Assembly (NCBI GenBank): GCA_017305815.1
Contig: JAFKJZ010000591.1
Coordinates: forward strand, 1-6,351
Direction: 5' to 3'
DNA length: 6,351 nt
DNA from: Hyphomicrobiales bacterium
Lineage (GTDB): Bacteria; Pseudomonadota; Alphaproteobacteria; Rhizobiales; Kaistiaceae
Shown here: one piece after another, positions 4,962 through 6,351 of the stretch
How the letters are laid out: every line of letters begins with the position of its first letter
Numbering within the stretch: the first letter of the stretch is position 1
Notes under the pieces: model-generated
What the model was told of the DNA's origin: nothing
The model's input: only the letters and a program-made list of their open reading frames with translations
The model's database searches: none
Translations under genes and position numbers: made by a program

Positions 4962-6351
4962 CAGGTGTCCTGTTTGCGCAGCAGGAGCAGGGAAGCAACG
5001 AAGAACAGGACGCCGAAACCGGCGAGGACCAGCACGTTGAGCCAGAGATCGGCCCAGCCGAGCCCCTTGGTGAAGGTGCCGACGCTGATCGGCTGATACC
5101 AGGCCGGGGGGAAGGAAAGGCCGAAGGCGCGGCCGCCGCCCGTCAACGACGAGACCGGGATGATCAGGCCCGAGAAATTGACCGCCGGGATGATCGAGAT
5201 GATCGCGGTCGCCACCACCGCCGCCACCTGCGAACGGGTGAAGGTGGAGACGAGCTGGCCGAAGCCCGTCGTCGCCGTGACATAGAGCAGCGTCGCTACC
5301 GCGAACAGGCTGAGCGAGCCCTTCAACGGCAGCTGGAACAGGAACAGCGTCAGCAGGAAGAGCACCACCGCGCTCACCAGCGCGACGCCGATATAGGGCA
5401 ATTGCTTGCCGAGCAGAAATTCGGCCTTGCTGATCGGCGTCGAGTAGAAGTTGGCGATCGAGCCGGTCTCCTTCTCGCGCACGATGCCGATCGCCGACAT
5501 GATCGCCGGGATCAGCACCAGCATCAGCATGATCACGCTCGGCACCATGGCGTTGACGCTCTTGAAGGCCTGATTGTAGCGGAACCGCGTCTCGACCGAG
5601 ACGTCCGGCACCGACTGGCCCGTCTGCGCGGCGACCTCGGCGGCATATTCGGCGGCGAGGCCGGTGACGTAGCCGCGCGCGGTCTCGGCGCGGAAGGGCA
5701 TGCTGCCATCGACCGTCACCGCCACCTCGGGCTGGCGGCTGCCCCGGAGGTCGCGCCCGAAGCCGGATGGAATCTCGATCGCGATATTGACCTCGCCACT
5801 CTTCAGCCGGTCCTGCAGGTCGCTCTCGGAGGTGATTTCCGGCTGTTCGCTGAAATAGCGCGATGCGGAGAAGTTCTCCATCAATTGACGGCTCTCCGGG
5901 GTCCTGTCCTGATCGTAGACGGCGAAGCTCAGATTCTCGACGTCGAAGGAGATGCCATAGCCGAAGGTGATCATCAGCAGGACAGGGCCCAACAGCGCGA
6001 AGCCGAGACGGATCTTGTCGCGCAGCAGTTCCATCGTCTCGCGGCGCGCATAGGCCCAGAGGCGGCCGGGATCGAAGCGACGCGGCCGGGTCGCGGCGGC
6101 GTGCGGGGAAGTCGTCGCCGCCTCGAGCGCGGCGGTCTCCGCCTCGGTCGCGACGGGCGCCTCCTCGGGAATGCCGGACGCCTCCTTCAGATAGGAGACG
6201 AATGCCTCCTCCAGCGTCGCCTTGCCGCGCTGCTCGGCGAGTTCCTGCGGCGCGCCGACGGCGAACACCTTGCCGGCATGCATGAGCGAGATGCGGTCGC
6301 AGCGCGCCGCCTCGTTCATGAAATGGGTGGAGATGAAGATCGTGACGCCAT
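4961..6351 (-). CDS. rbbA: RbbA-like ABC transporter ATPase-permease fusion, C-terminal 462 codons (N-terminus beyond right edge)
   Basis: The frame is open from the right edge to TGA 4963-4961; the ATG at 6319 is internal, not the start. The first visible residues, G-V-T-I-F-I-S-T-H-F-M, contain the H-loop histidine of an ABC ATPase domain. The ATPase tail follows (A-T-L-E-E-A-F), then an Ala/Glu-rich linker (about 55-90) and an ABC-2 permease. The permease has helix 1 at about 115-132, a large periplasmic domain to about 267 (D-V-E-N-L-S-F-A-V, then A-I-E-I-P-S-G-F-G-R-D), five more helices, and R-E-K-E-T-G-S-I at 291-298. Order and motifs match Escherichia coli RbbA (about 911 residues, two ATPase domains plus permease), so roughly half the protein is outside. 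RbbA has been reported as a ribosome-associated ATPase, yet its shape is that of an exporter. The stop overlaps the yhhJ-like start by one base (TGATG). A yhiI-like membrane-fusion gene would be expected upstream. Confidence 0.9.
   Translation of the reverse strand, partial: GVTIFISTHFMNEAARCDRISLMHAGKVFAVGAPQELAEQRGKATLEEAFVSYLKEASGIPEEAPVATEAETAALEAATTSPHAAATRPRRFDPGRLWAYARRETMELLRDKIRLGFALLGPVLLMITFGYGISFDVENLSFAVYDQDRTPESRQLMENFSASRYFSEQPEITSESDLQDRLKSGEVNIAIEIPSGFGRDLRGSRQPEVAVTVDGSMPFRAETARGYVTGLAAEYAAEVAAQTGQSVPDVSVETRFRYNQAFKSVNAMVPSVIMLMLVLIPAIMSAIGIVREKETGSIANFYSTPISKAEFLLGKQLPYIGVALVSAVVLFLLTLFLFQLPLKGSLSLFAVATLLYVTATTGFGQLVSTFTRSQVAAVVATAIISIIPAVNFSGLIIPVSSLTGGGRAFGLSFPPAWYQPISVGTFTKGLGWADLWLNVLVLAGFGVLFFVASLLLLRKQDT
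4968..4971 (-). promoter_or_regulatory. Weak ribosome binding site of the yhhJ-like gene
   Basis: AGGA on the minus strand lies six bases before the ATG at 4961 and nine before a second ATG at 4958. It sits inside the last codons of the rbbA-like gene. Together with the TGATG overlap it suggests translational coupling. Either ATG could be used. Confidence 0.5.

Noticed and set aside
4961..6319. Start of the ATPase-permease gene at the ATG at 6319
   Set aside because: The frame stays open to the right edge and encodes the H-loop residues just upstream (G-V-T-I-F-I-S-T-H-F), so this ATG is internal.

Overview
The window is GC-rich DNA from a Gram-negative bacterium. An alphaproteobacterium, probably Hyphomicrobiales, is my inference from the codon use and from the glycine-rich autotransporter style. 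No rRNA, tRNA, insertion sequence or CRISPR array is visible.

Left half (1-3263, minus strand): one very large gene starts at 3263 and runs off the left edge with no stop, giving 1087 visible codons. It encodes a secreted, glycine-rich, repeat-built protein with a long signal peptide, a short cysteine-containing N-terminal region and 15 copies of a G-I-x-A-Q-S-(I/V)-G-G-G-G-G-(N)-G-G unit. The architecture is that of a giant autotransporter or adhesin passenger; any beta-barrel would lie outside the window. The low-complexity GC-rich coding leaves long meaningless open frames on the opposite strand.

Middle (3264-3540, then 3541-3888, plus strand): a 277-base divergent intergenic region holds a 13-bp palindrome, a leader hairpin for the large gene and a possible promoter. 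It is followed by a small Rid-family (YjgF/YER057c/UK114) gene with an excellent ribosome binding site and both key residues of RidA. A GC-rich inverted repeat fills the short gap to the convergent operon.

Right half (3926-6351, minus strand): a two-gene ABC transporter operon in the order rbbA-like then yhhJ-like, as in the Escherichia coli yhiI-rbbA-yhhJ cluster. The rbbA-like gene is cut by the right edge, leaving the end of an ATPase domain and a complete permease domain. It joins the yhhJ-like gene by a TGATG overlap. The yhhJ-like permease gene is broken: after about 37 codons the frame is lost, and about 35-40 residues normal for the family (the rest of the first membrane helix and the start of the periplasmic domain) are missing before homology resumes in another frame.

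The strongest points for follow-up are the broken permease next to an apparently intact partner, the repeat architecture of the autotransporter (including a 46-bp perfect in-frame direct repeat), and the palindrome in the divergent promoter region. I did not find a convincing new multi-gene system.
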